A stretch of DNA of 64,000 bases from Paracyclopina nana (Eukaryota; Arthropoda; Copepoda; Cyclopoida; Cyclopettidae): assembly GCA_019096065.1 (NCBI GenBank), contig JAGUCH010000007.1, positions 3,246,501 to 3,310,500 on the forward strand. Reading direction: 5' to 3'. Below, one piece after another: positions 1-12,300 of the stretch; the stretch's first letter is position 1; each line of letters starts with the position of its first letter. The notes under the pieces are model-generated. The model made no database searches and was not told where the DNA came from. It worked only from the letters and a program-made list of their open reading frames with translations. Both the position numbers and the translations under genes were made by a program.

Positions 1-942
1 GCTCAGTGGCGCAGGGGTCAATGACCAATAATAAAGTTCGCGCACGCTTGTGGCTTGTGGGCATGTGGATGCCATTTTTTATTTGAAACTTCTTGTGGCG
101 CAGTGGCTCAGTGGCGCAGGGGTCAATGGCCGCGAGTAGCTAGCCTACGCACCCTCTAACGCCTGCCCGGTCTGCGCGCGATTGTGGCTTGTGGGCATAT
201 GGATGCCATTTTTATTTGAAACTTCTTGTGGCGCAGTGGCTCAGTGGCGCAGGGGTCAATGACCAATAATAAAGTTCGCGCACGCTTGTGGCTTGTGGGC
301 ATGTGGATGCCATTTTTTATTTGAAACTTCTTGTGGCGCAGTGGCTCAGTGGCGCAGGGGTCAATGGCCGCGAGTAGCTAGCCTACGCACCCTCTAACGC
401 CTGCCCGGTCTGCGCGCGATTGTGGCTTGTGGGCATATGGATGCCATTTTTATTTGAAACTTCTTGTGGCGCAGTGGCTCAGTGGCGCAGGGGTCAATGA
501 CCAATAATAAAGTTCGCGCACGCTTGTGGCTTGTGGGCATGTGGATGCCATTTTTTATTTGAAACTTCTTGTGGCGCAGTGGCTCAGTGGCGCAGGGGTC
601 AATGACCAATAATAAAGTTCGCGCACGCTTGTGGCTTGTGGGCATGTGGATGCCATTTTTTATTTGAAACTTCATGTGGCGCAGTGGCTCAGTGGCGCAG
701 GGGTCAATGACCAATAATAAAGTTCGCGCACGCTTGTGGCTTGTAGGCATGTGGATGCCATTTTTTATTTGAAACTACATGAGGCGCAGTGGCTCAGTGG
801 CGCAGGGGTCAATGACCAATAATAAAGTTCGCGCACGCTTGTGGCTTGTGGGCATGTGGATGCCATTTTTTATTTGAAACTTCATGTGGCGCAGTGGCTC
901 AGAGGCGCAGGGGTCAATGACCAATAATAAAGTTCGCGCACT
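1..942 (+). repeat. Satellite array A, forward orientation (105-bp and 133-bp units)
   Basis: Tandem units begin at 1, 106, 239, 344, 477, 582, 687, 792 and 897, each with the core gctcagtggcgcagg. Most units are 105 bp. Two are a 133-bp variant carrying a different middle section, so 1-238 and 239-476 form a 238-bp higher-order unit. The array runs off the left edge and is cut abruptly at about 942 by satellite B. The core tggctcagtgg resembles a tRNA A-box, but no convincing B-box follows, so tRNA or SINE ancestry is only a guess. Short open frames across it are periodic by-products of the repeat, not genes. Confidence 0.95.
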
Positions 943-3326
943 CAGGTCAAAACTAGGTGAAATAAAGGCCAAAGTTTGGCCTCTGTCAAAAAATGCAATT
1001 TCGCTCTGGCTATTTTTCACGTTACGCGAGTTCCGCTCCTAGCTCAAAAAAATTGCCATAAAATATGCTAGTTTCAGTTAGTTTTGGCACTAGGAGACTT
1101 GTCAGGTCAAAACTAGGTGAAATAAAGGCCAAAGTTTGGCCTTTGTCAATAAATGCAATTTCGCTCTGGCTATTTTTCACGTTACGCGAGTTCCGCTCCT
1201 AGCTCAAAAAGGTTGCCATAAAATATGCTAGTTTCAGTTAGTTTTGGCACTAGGAGACTTGTCAGGTCAAAACTAGGTGAAATAAAGGCCAAAGTTTGGC
1301 CTTTGTCAAAAAATGCAATTTCGCTCTGGCTATTTTTCACGTTACGCGAGTTCCGCTCCTAGCTCAAAAAATTTGCCATAAAATATGCTAGTTTCAGTTA
1401 GTTTTGGCACTAGGAGACTTGTCAGGTCAAAACTAGGTGAAATAAAGGCCAAAGTTTGGCCTTTGTCAAAAAATGCAATTTCCCTCAGGCAATTATTTAC
1501 ATTACGCGAGTTCGCTCCTAGCTCAAAAAGGTTGCCATAAAATATGCTAGTTTCAGTTAGTTTTGGCACTAGGAGACTTGTCAGGTCAAAACTAGGTGAA
1601 ACAAAGGCCAAAGTTTGGCCTTTGTCAATAAATGCAATTTCGCTCTGGCAATTTTTCACGTTACGCGAGTTCCGCTCCTAGCTCAAAAAATTTGCCATAA
1701 AATATGCTAGTTTCAGTTAGTTTTGGCACTAGGAGACTTGTCAGGTCAAAACTAGGTGAAAGAAAGGCAAAAGTTTGGCCTTTGACAAAAATTCAATTTT
1801 GCTCTGCCAATTATTCACGTTACGCGAGTTCCGCTCCTAGCTCAAAAAATTTGCAATAAAATATGCTAGTTTCAGTTAGTTTTGGCACTAGGAGACTTGT
1901 CAGGTCAAAACTAGGTGAAATAAAGGCCAAAGTTTGGCCTTTGTCAAAAAATGCAATTTCGCTCTGGCTATTTTTCACGTTACGCGAGTTCCGCTCCTAG
2001 CTCAAAAAGGTTGCCATAAAATATGCTAGTTTCAGTTAGTTTTGGCACTAGGAGACTTGTCAGGTCAAAACTAGGTGAAACAAAGGCCAAAGTTTGGCCT
2101 TTGTCAATAAATGCAATTTCGCTCTGGCAATTTTTCACGTTACGCGAGTTCCGCTCCTAGCTCAAAAAATTTGCCATAAAATATGCTAGTTTCAGTTAGT
2201 TTTGGCACTAGGAGACTTGTCAGGTCAAAACTAGGTGAAACAAAGGCCAAAGTTTGGCCTTTGTCAATAAATGCAATTTCGCTCTGACAATTTTTCACGT
2301 TACGCGAGTTCCGCTCCTAGCTCAAAAAATTTGCCATAAAATATGCTAGTTTCAGTTAGTTTTGGCACTAGGAGACTTGTCAGGTCAAAACTAGGTGAAA
2401 TAAAGGCCAAAGTTTGGCCTTTGTCAAAAAATGCAATTTCCCTCAGGCAATTATTTACATTACGCGAGTTCGCTCCTAGCTCAAAAAGGTTGCCATAAAA
2501 TATGCTAGTTTCAGTTAGTTTTGGCACTAGGAGACTTGTCAGGTCAAAACTAGGTGAAACAAAGGCCAAAGTTTGGCCTTTGTCAATAAATGCAATTTCG
2601 CTCTGACAATTTTTCACGTTACGCGAGTTCCGCTCCTAGCTCAAAAAATTTGCCATAAAATATGCTAGTTTCAGTTAGTTTTGGCACTAGGAGACTTGTC
2701 AGGTCAAAACTAGGTGAAACAAAGGCCAAAGTTTGGCCTTTGTCAAAAAATGCAATTTCCCTCAGGCAATTATTTACATTACGCGAGTTCGCTCCTAGCT
2801 CAAAAAGGTTGCCATAAAATATGCTAGTTTCAGTTAGTTTTGGCACTAGGAGACTTGTCAGGTCAAAACTAGGTGAAACAAAGGCCAAAGTTTGGCCTTT
2901 GTCAATAAATGCAATTTCGCTCTGGCAATTTTTCACGTTACGCGAGTTCCGCTCCTAGCTCAAAAAATTTGCCATAAAATATGCTAGTTTCAGTTAGTTT
3001 TGGCACTAGGAGACTTGTCAGGTCAAAACTAGGTGAAACAAAGGCCAAAGTTTGGCCTTTGTCAATAAATGCAATTTCGCTCTGACAATTTTTCACGTTA
3101 CGCGAGTTCCGCTCCTAGCTCAAAAAATTTGCCATAAAATATGCTAGTTTCAGTTAGTTTTGGCACTAGGAGACTTGTCAGGTCAAAACTAGGTGAAACA
3201 AAGGCCAAAGTTTGGCCTTTGTCAAAAAATGCAATTTCGCTCTGGCTATTTTTCACGTTACGCGAGTTCCGCTCCTAGCTCAAAAAGGTTGCCATAAAAT
3301 ATGCTAGTTTCAGTTAGTTTTGGCAC
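943..3326 (+). repeat. Satellite array B, 15 copies of a 159/160-bp unit
   Basis: Copies begin with caggtcaaaactaggtga at 943, 1103, 1263, 1423, 1582, 1742, 1901, 2061, 2221, 2381, 2540, 2700, 2859, 3019 and 3179, spaced 160 or 159 bp. Two subtypes exist: one with the cgctctggc type middle (160 bp) and one with ccctcaggc and a one-base deletion. They alternate at 1342-1659, 2300-2617 and 2619-2936 as a 319-bp dimer. Every unit contains a near-perfect palindrome of 10-base arms, aaaggccaaa/tttggccttt. The 105-residue frames that recur here are satellite artefacts. Confidence 0.97.
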
Positions 3327-4364
3327 CTTGCTCAATTTGAATTCGCAAAAGCGAAAACTTGCGCATCGCCTTATGCTTCTAATTAATTGCTAATAAAATT
3401 TTCCTTTCCTTGAGGTGTTTTTCTTGCATTTTCCTAAGGAGTTTGGGGCGTACATGAACAGGGCATTAGCCTTTGTCCACAATTTAGTAGTAGCATAACG
3501 CGATGCGCAAGTTTTTGCTCTTGCAAACTCAAGTTGAGTGAAAATAGTCAACTTGACTCAAACTATCAACTGCAACTGACATTTTGACTCAAAATTGACT
3601 TGGTGGTCAAGAATTTCGCGTTTTATTAGCAGTTTAGTAGTAGAAGTATAACCCAATGCGAAATGTTTACTCATTTATGCTGTGTTCGCCTACCAAGGTT
3701 TTCCTTCCGTCAAATTGCGTTTTACTTAAGCCTCCTTTTTCTGAACTGATCATTTTTAATCACTTTTCATAGCTTCAGTTAGACCGCTTTTCCGACCTCT
3801 TTTGGTCATATGAGCTAGAAGTGTTTTGATTAGTCAGAAGTACAAAAACTTAAGCATTTCGTTTAAGGCTGTCGTAAGATTTTAAGGAAACGAGGCATAG
3901 ATGAACACCCTAGGGTTCGCAAGAGAGAGAACTTGCGCATCGTGCGGTACTTCTACTTAACTGCATGCTTATGTAATTTTTACCTTAGCTTATCTAATTT
4001 TACCTTAGTTTAGCTTTTTCCGGCAATATGACAACAGCCTTGTAAACGTGTACTATCTGAATGTTACTTAACACTATTAAACATAACACAAGTCATTTTT
4101 GTCTTAGTAAGAATTCACAGTTCAGTCTCCAATGAAATCGCGGCTTATGTATGTACATATAGGGCTACTTAGCTAAGAAGCTAAAAATGGATTTTGTCTA
4201 AGTAGCTAGCATTAAGCATTAAGCATTAACTTTTTTGTAACCTAACAAACTGAAAGTAACCTAAGATTATTAAGTTTAAGAAAACATAAGACATTAATGC
4301 CCTGTTCATCAACTCAACTTTTTCGTAACTTACTTGTCTTACCTTACGAAAAAAGTTGTCGTAG
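3327..4364. other. AT-rich spacer between satellite arrays, with a recurring GCGCATCG motif
   Basis: No gene is visible. The motif acttgcgcatcg occurs forward near 3357 and 3941 and inverted near 3500 (cgatgcgcaagt), each next to a ttcgca/gcgaa pair, suggesting remains of a foldback repeat. A short taagcat triplication lies near 4212. I see no exon-like open frame or splice pair. Confidence 0.5.
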
Positions 4365-4370
4365 CTCATG

Positions 4371-4962
4371 CACATGCCCGCCAATAGCGAGCGCAGACTT
4401 TATTAAATGGTCGTTGACCTCTGCGCCACTGAGCCACTGCGCCACATGAGGTTTCAACTAAAAAAGGCATTCACATGCCCGCCAATAGCGCGCGCGTACT
4501 TTATTAATGGTCGTTGACCCCTGCGCCACTGAGCCACTGCGCCACATGAGGTTTCAAATAAAAAATGGCATTCACATGCCCGCCAATAGCGCGCGCAGAC
4601 TTTATTAAATGGTCGTTGACCTCTGCGCCACTGAGCCACTGCACCACATGAGGTTTAAATTAAAAAAGGCATTCACATGCCCGCCAATAGCTCGCGCGGA
4701 CTTTATTAATGGTCGTTGACCCCTGCGCCACTGAGCCACTGCGCCACATGAGGTTTCAAATAAAAAATGGCATTCACATGCCCGCCAATAGCGCGCGCGG
4801 ACTTTATTAAATGGTCGTTGACGTCTGCGCCACTGAGCCACTGCGCCACATGAGGTTTCAAATAAAAAATGGCATTCACACGCCCACAAGCCACAAGTGT
4901 TTGTGGACTTTATTAATGGCTGTTGACCCCTGCGCCAGTGCGCCACAAAAAGTTTCAAATTT
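4371..4962 (-). repeat. Satellite array A, inverted orientation (about six ~101-bp units)
   Basis: Units starting with cacatgcccgcc lie at about 4371, 4472, 4573, 4674, 4775 and 4877. They are the reverse complement of array A: ctgcgccactgagccactg matches the core of the left array. Unit length is about 101 bp against 105 bp on the left, and the units differ more from one another, so the two arrays have evolved apart. The last unit decays at about 4962. Confidence 0.92.
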
Positions 4963-5925
4963 CGCGATGTTTGTGTCTCTATATGGACGTGGGGCGTGCA
5001 CTTACTTGGTTAAGACTATTGAGCCTAACTGCACAGCACAAATTTCGCGATTTCTGTGTTGCTGGACACCTGGCCACTGCCATTTTTGTAGTTCGGTCAA
5101 TTTTTACATTCTGTATTTCTGTTTCGGCTATTTTTAAATAGGAAAAATGTTAACGGGAAAAGGAGGTAACAGAAAAACTGGAATTTTTTTTAAAGATTTC
5201 TTCAAAATATTAATCAATCGGAGCAACCCATTCAATTTTGCTGTTTCATTTCATTTTTGAATGTGCTTTCAGTTCTCCATTGCTTTTATTGGTGGGTGAA
5301 TTTCTTTTTATTTGCAGGAAAAAGGTGGTACACCGAAAGGAATTTCAAATTGATGTCCATGTTTTCATTCGAAGCATTCCCGTGCACTTTCTCAAGAGTC
5401 AAGACAGGTTAGATATTTTTTGCACTTGTTTTGTAGATTCCGCTATTAATCAATGACGGACTTGATTAGTCGTTTGCGAGGCTGTTTTGTCTCTGAATTT
5501 CACATTGAATGAGCATTTCGTAAAAGCGAGTTTTGCTGCGAATTTCTTTTACTCTGACCAATGTTTCTCGGGTTCGTGATGATGCCCTCTGCAAAACGGT
5601 TTTGTTCGCGCGACAAACCGAACCCGGATTTTATTATTTTTTAAGATCAATGACACTATGACACAAATGTCAAATTATAGTCTTACTCGGCTTGGAAATA
5701 GAAAAAAGAAGATCTCTCGCGAATTCGCCCTGTCAAAACAACTTTTTCATTCGCATTCGGCACTTGATCCATTATTATGTTTTCACCTGTCTGCATTTGC
5801 TAATGATTTCGGGTTACGTGCACTTGTTTATTTGTTAGCTTGTTTTTTGACGATGTCAATGCAAAACTTGGACGCAATTATCAATGAGAGAAAAGTTATC
5901 AACAAATACAAAAATTAGCAAGAAG
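4963..5925. other. Intergenic region 3' of the mucin gene
   Basis: No gene is supported. On the minus strand, downstream of the mucin stop, an AATAAA-type polyadenylation signal can be read from tgtttatttg near 5825-5834. Small open frames here lack splice context or recognisable content. Confidence 0.4.
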
Positions 5926-8537
5926 TCATTTTCGGTGAAATGCCTTGCCATAATCATTGTAGAATTCAGCAACTGCATGTTGTTGGCCATGAACATTCCC
6001 TCCCTTGAACCGGTTAATGCTGGTGTAAGCAATGTCTGTGATATCATCAATGACGTCATCGACTTTTGCGCTGAGCAAATTGCTGATTTTTCCCATAGCT
6101 GGATATTTATTCAAGGCATCTTAAAAGACAGCAAGATTTTAAAGTTCTTTCCACATAAAATTATTTCAAATGAATTACCCGAGGCCCTGTTAGCAATTGA
6201 AGATGTGGAGGAGGCAAAGATGGCAACAGCAAAAGCAATGACACTTATTGCAGCGATGCCAAATAAAGCCCCAACCAAGTTTGTCAGCTGAACAATTGGC
6301 CAAGTTTTCCAAGGGCCAAAAGGGGTGGAAACGGCTGAGCCAAGTGAAGACCCAAAGTTGCTTGTTGAAATCACTGGCGTAGCAAAAAAGTCTAGAAAAA
6401 AGAAGAATATCCAGATTTTCGCTTTTTGGTCTGAATGGCTTCTGTAAAAAATGAACGCAGTGTGCATAAGTACAAACCGAATAGTATAATTTTGTGCCGA
6501 GCGGTAGCGAGGTCAGAATTTTCATACGTATGATGCAATTCTTAAATACTTCGGAATAGAACTCCTGAAAGGCTGAAAGTTTTTAAAATGGACTTACTTG
6601 AACTAGTCACAATGAGAGGGATGTCTAGAAATTATAAGGTATGCATAAGATCCTTAAGGCGAATTTGTAAGAATATTTACTTATGCCATTGGAGAACACC
6701 ACGAAGTTGCTGAGATTGATGGAGGTAAATATTCTAGAGAGGGATTTGGGTACCATGATCATCCTTCCTCTTCTTGAGCTCGTTTTAGTTGGGCATTGCA
6801 AGGGATCTTGAGGAGTGGTTGTGGTGGTAGGAGCAGTGGTTTGAGCAACGGTGGTTGTAGGCGCAGTGGTTGAAGAAGTTTCAGTAGATATTTGCTTGCT
6901 TTGCCTAAAAAACCAGTCTGCAACTATAAAAACCAAAACTTTCAAGGGTAATCTAAAGAAATTGTAAAACTAGCATAAAGCTTACAAAAAGATCTTGGCC
7001 CTGATTTTGCACCCTCAGTCTGAGTAGAACGAATAGTAGTTGAAGGTTTTCCAGTTGTCCTCATTGGAGCTTCAGTTGTCGAGTCTGGCAAAGCATCTGG
7101 AGCTTGCAAAATAGTCAAACATCCTTGAATAAGTTGGTTGTAGTTGATTGTCTGTACCACTTCGTGAACATTTTCATCTGAAAAAATATCACTAATTTTT
7201 CTTTTAATCTAGCTAATTAATCTTGGAAGTTTACTTGGAATATTCAAAACGGCAATTTGGGCTGCAATGACAGGCGTGTTTTGGGGCACTTGGCTGCAAT
7301 CTGCGTACCCATCTATGAGATACAAAACTGGCTTTTTCTCTTCAGGTGTATTGCAAAACCTCTGGAAAGCCTTGGTGCCAGGAGACGTGGTCACCTGGCA
7401 GCTCAATTCCAGGCCCTTTTGTGTCTGATTGAATGTCATCTGAGAGGTGAATCCATCTGAATTGAAGAGATACACACGATTCGTTCCAGGTGGTGGTGCA
7501 GTGGTTGTAATGGTAGTTGGACGAGTTTCATAACTTGGAGTCGTTGCAGTTGTAGCTGTGGTTGGAGGAGATGAACTTTCTGGTGTGGTTGTCTCTTTCG
7601 CTGAAGTTGTGGCTGAGGTGGTAGTTTTGGTAGAAGTAGTTACGATTTCAGTTGTGGTTGTGGATGGAGCAGTTGTGATTTCCTTTGTTGAGGTTGTAGT
7701 TATGGTGGTTGTGGTTGTAGTTGTAGTGATTTCCTGCTTGGTATCGTCCTTTGTTGAGGTTGTAGTTATGGTGGTTGTGGTTGGAGCTGTTGTGATTTCT
7801 GGTGTGGTCGCATCCTTTATTGAAGTTGCTGATGTGGTTGTGGTTGGAGTTGTGATTTCTAGTGTAGTAGTGTCCTTTGTTGATGTTGAAGATGTGGTGG
7901 TTGTGGTTGGAGCAGTTGTGACTTCCTGTGCGGTAGTCTCCTTTTTTGTTGAAGTTGTGACAGCGATGGTGGTTGTGGCAGCAATGGTGGTTGGGGTTGG
8001 AGTGGAAGTAATATGTGGTGCAGTTGTCTCCTTTGTTGAAGTTGAAGTTATGGTGGTTGTGGTTGGAGCTGTTGTGATTTCTGCTGTGGTAGCATCCTTT
8101 ATTGAAGTTGCTGATGTGGTTGTGGTTGGAGTTGTGATTTCTTGTGTAGTAGAGTCCTTTGTTGATGTTGAAGATGTGGTGGTTGTAGTTGGAGCAATTG
8201 TAACTTCCTGTGTGGTAGTCTCCTTTTTTGAAGTTGTGGCAACGATGGTGGTTGTGGTTGGAGCAGTTGTGACTTCCTGTGTGGTAGTCTCCTTTTTTGA
8301 AGTTGCGACAGCGATGGTGGTTGTGGCAGCAATGGTGGTTGGGGTTGGAGTGGAAGTAATATCTGGTGCAGTTGTCTCCTTTGTTGAAGGTATGGTGGTT
8401 GTGGTTGGAACTGTTGTGACTTCTGGTGTGGTAGTCTCCTTTGTTACATGAGTGGTTGGAGCTTCATTAGGTGCATCACACAAAACTAATGTTGCATGCA
8501 ATGTCAAGAAGAGCAAGAAAGTCATTGTATGATGCAT
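5926..8537 (-). CDS. Thr-rich transmembrane mucin-like protein, 712 aa, five exons
   Basis: Predicted exons on the minus strand are 8537-7235, 7177-6986, 6917-6681, 6391-6179 and 6119-5926. All have GT-AG borders and phases that close to 713 codons including the stop. The protein opens with a signal peptide (MTFLLFLTLHATLVLC region). About 330 residues of TTT/TKETT-type repeats follow, likely O-glycosylated. Next come a Cys-containing extracellular segment, two more Thr-rich stretches, one transmembrane helix (around GIAAISVIAFAVAIF) and a roughly 60-residue cytoplasmic tail. The overall plan is a type I membrane mucin at an epithelial surface; no named family is recognised. The start follows a possible acceptor (ttttgcag), so a 5' noncoding exon may lie upstream. 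The antisense Val-rich frame at 7558-8451 is a shadow of the repeats. Confidence 0.85.
7530..8460 (-). repeat. Coding tandem repeat of the mucin domain
   Basis: The DNA is built from imperfect repeats of about 50-60 bp encoding variants of TKETTTPEVTTAPTTTTI. A larger block is duplicated: segments around 7790-8040 and 8060-8395 share the same order of submotifs (SIKDATT, STKD, AATTTIAV, PTPTT), indicating segmental duplication within the exon. Copy number is likely to vary between individuals. Confidence 0.8.
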
Positions 8538-9359
8538 TCTGCCAATCTGCAAAATTCAACTTGTCAATCGAGCCAACCTTTATTTGAATTCCCTCTCGTC
8601 ACTGATTTTAGAAAATATCGACCTCGCTAGTGCTCGGGTGAGTAAAGTTTTGATTAGGTTCTCATTTTCCGACCCTTTCCTCTCTAAGCATAAATAAAGA
8701 TATTTTTGGCAGAGTAATCTCATAAACATTGATCCTCTAATTCATTTTTATTGGTGAATTTAAAATCCTATTTTTCCTCTATGTTAAAACGGTTAGCACG
8801 AAAAAATTCACACCAGAGAATGAGCCACCAGACAAGTAAGCTTACTAAGGGATTCCACAATTGAATGCCGCGCGTTGTAGCACAAGAAATAATCTTTAAT
8901 AAATATTTTAAACCAGGGAACCTCCACAGGAAGACAAGCTTGAACGACTGAGATCCTTTAATGAAAATAATCATGACAGTAGAAGCATGCGCCCACATTT
9001 TTGCACGCGGTGAGCCGATTTGCAACCTGCGAAAATGCCATGAAAGGTGGGTCACCCTGGTTACAAATCAATACGCTATATTATTTGTAGTCTTAGTGGA
9101 CATTTACTTTTTTAATGAGTGCCCATGCTGGCCTTTGCTTGCCCTTTTTAGCCCTTTTGCCTTTTTCGAAAATTGAAAGCCCCTTTAGACCCTATTTCCT
9201 TTAGTTTGGCCTATTTACCCAAGTTTGCCCTTATTTGCAGGAGTTACATTTGGATTTATTGTTTGGCTGTTTAGCTTTGCATGTCTTTGTTTGCCCTAAT
9301 GTCATAATTTTCATATCAACAAATGCCAAATGGGAGCACTTTATTTTTATTTTTTCACT
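8538..9359. other. Intergenic region between CUB-kelch 3' end and mucin 5' end
   Basis: No gene is seen. An AATAAA-type signal for the CUB-kelch transcript reads on the minus strand from the tttatttttatt run near 9340-9352, just after its stop codon. Around 9115-9240 the DNA is peppered with gccctttt/tttgccc words, a low-complexity patch. The mucin promoter should lie around 8550-8700. Confidence 0.4.
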
Positions 9360-12300
9360 TCACACACACTTGGTCAAATTGGGAGAAATATACATGGTAA
9401 TCGGATCAGCCCGAGCAATAGCTAATTTTTGCTGCATTTCCGTCCAAAAACAAGAAGAAATTCCACTGCCACACTGGAGCTCGTAAAATTCAGATTGCAA
9501 TCCATTGTAGCTCAGCCCCCCAAAAAATAGCACACTAGAGCCATCTGGAGTTGGCAAAGAAGCCATGTTAATCAGTGCATAAGGCAAAGTGGGACCTAAA
9601 AGTATTTTTTTGTCTCAAGTTTCAATGTTTCAAGTTGCCTTTACCTGGAGCCCAGATTTGGCTTTGTACATCCAGGATTTCAACTGAATCCAGGTAATTT
9701 TCATCCCTGCCTCCAATCACAGCCAAAAATTGGTTTCCTGTGGACTCATCAGTGAAAGCTGAGCAAGCATGGTATCTTCTTGCCACAGCAAGATTAGGTC
9801 CACTTGTCCACAAGAATGTTGGCAAGTCCAAGTAATACACTCTGTTGCTGTATCCATTGGCATTAAATCCTCCCACCAGGATGGCAGCAGAATCATTGAG
9901 CTTGAAGAAGCAGTGACCATCCAGAGGTTCAGGTAGATCAGGACCAGGCCTTGAATCTGTCCCAATTGAGACAATTTCAGATGACTTCAAAAAGTTGACC
10001 TCCCCTTGGCCCAAACCACCAACAATAAGGAGATGTGTTGCATTGAGGAGAATACTTTCAGCATGCCATCTTGGAGTGATTAAAGTTGCCACAGGATCAG
10101 CTTGGCCCAGTGCATAACACTGGCCCACGGGATTGAAAATGTCCCCATAATAACCCCCACAAATCAGGGGGAATTGGCCATCAATTAGAGCTCCTGTGGC
10201 TGCTTCAACTTTGTAGTAGGTCGAGATATACTACTGTGACTTATCAAGCCACTACTCGTATCTAGGCTACGTCAAGCGGGGACGGGCCTGGAGGCTAGCA
10301 GAGGTCAGTCTTTGGGCCGCAGACAACACGTGTCAATGCGGTGAATTTATTTCCTTTACTGATGATCACACTATACTACTCGTTATACTACCGCGCGCCC
10401 GAGGCGAGCGCGCGCAGCGAGCGGTCGACCCGTAGGCCGACACGCTCCCTGCTACATCACCCCACGCTAGAAGGTTACTGTGTCCTCGCAGTGACGGATT
10501 GAGTCAGGTCTAGCAGGGAGCCTCGAGGGGGACCCTCCATGGCGGGAGCGCTGGGCTGGGTCCCATTCGCGTCAACCATGCGTGCCTGGGGAAGGGTCTG
10601 CTGAAGGACCCCGTATAGATCCGTGTATTGCTGGTGAATCGTACGGATCTGGGCTTGGAGGTCCTGATATGCTTGGGTCTCCTTGTCGGGCCGCGTCCAC
10701 CGGCGGAGAGCCTTGAGGGCGATGTCGACTTGTCTGGAGCATCCAAAGGGTCTTTCTCTCCCGTTTCCGAACCATCTTGCACAGTGAAGTCACTGAGCTC
10801 GGTGGCCGCTCGTTCTCGGTGGTCTCGCTTCCAGCGAGGTCGGCGCCGGAAATCCGGGTGGCCATCATCCTCATCGTCGTCGCCAGGGAACAAGGGTCCG
10901 TCGTTACCCAGGTTGGCTACCATGCGCCAGGGGAGTTCGACAGCCATGAAGGCAGTGTGCCACAGGCCATACATCAACCACCACCCCAGTCCCCGGCGGC
11001 GATACAGGATAATCATACGGATGATAGAGCCTAGGATGATCTTGATGAGGCCCAGGATCACCAAACCTCCGGTCATGTAGCTCCAGTATTTCCCCACGGT
11101 CGAAAAGAAGGGGATGAGGGCGTTGCCCACCTGGTCAACCATCATGTCGATGTCGTCCTCGGACCAGAGGGTGGTGGCCCCCGATCCGCGTGCGAAGCTG
11201 TTCCTCAGGACGTTGGACGTCAGAGTGGTGACCACGGCCTCACGCGCGTGGTACAGCTGCAGGTAGAGGGCGTGCTCGGCCTGCTGCTGGGCGGAGTAAA
11301 TACCACCTCCTAGGCCCCGACCGATCTCGTAGGGGCGTCCATGTTGTCGATCGGAGGTGGGGTCCAATTGCGATGGCGGCGTGCAGGAGTGGATGCTAGG
11401 AGTAGCACACATCCAGTGTCCCTGGATCCTCCACTTCACAGGCGTGATGGCGTCGCAGGGTATGATGCTGGGCCGGTCCACCAAGATGAAGGAGAGGGGA
11501 TCCGCGAACCGGGAGTGGTTCCCGACCAACACGGGGATCTCCTGCGTGCAGTTAGGGAAGGCACGCGTCATGGCCTGCATCGGGTAGCAGCTGGTGATGT
11601 AGGCGACCGCCCCAGCCCGGGTGACCAAATGGCCGGGCCCGTGGGAGTCAAGCGTGGCGTAGGAGGACCCACCGCTGGCCATGTCCTGCAGCTTGGTGTG
11701 CAGGATGCTCCGCTCATTCTTGCAGATGAGGTCCTGCAGGAATTTGAACCGGTCGTCGAGATGCAGGGCGTGCTCGGCGTGCAGGAAAGCCAGTTGGGTT
11801 TGCACGTGAGCGTGGTGGACCTCTTCCGTCAGGTGGGTCGACGCGGCGATGGGAGCCTCGCCCGGGCGGAGAAGGACGACTGCAAAGTCCCTCAGCTGAG
11901 TCCGGAAGACCCGCCGCTGGCAGGTCGACTGGACCCCCTTAAGGACAAATCCTGCGTACCTGGATTCCTCTTCGCGGGCAATCAGGAGCAGATCCCCCAC
12001 CTGACCTAGCATGGTGGAGTTCTGGTGCGGGTATAGCGAAGCGGGCCCTTGATAGACCTCAGAGGTCTCTTCCATGCAGGTGGTGTCATGAGCTTCCCAT
12101 ACCATGGTGCCTTCGAGCGTGTCGTGGACGATCTTGTCCCGGTAGTTGGCCACGATGTGATTATCGAACACCACTCGTCCAGAGCTGGTGTGCAGTTTTC
12201 CATAGACAGCGGTGACAAGGGCGTCGATCCGGGTCTGCTCGTAAGAGCGGTGATACATGACACCGTTGTGGCTGAATGACATGGTCCTGCATCGGTGGTC

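Noticed and set aside
394-2936. Repeated open frames of 81-118 residues
   Set aside because: They fall entirely within satellite arrays A and B and recur only because the unit lengths keep a frame open; no start, splice or protein-like content.
943-3326. CRISPR-like array
   Set aside because: The whole 160-bp unit is repeated without unique spacers, in a eukaryotic context.
5884-6291. 135-residue plus-strand open frame
   Set aside because: It is antisense to the last two exons of the mucin gene, whose phases and transmembrane helix fit better.
7558-8451. Val-rich 297-residue open frame on the plus strand
   Set aside because: It is the antisense shadow of the Thr-rich mucin repeat.
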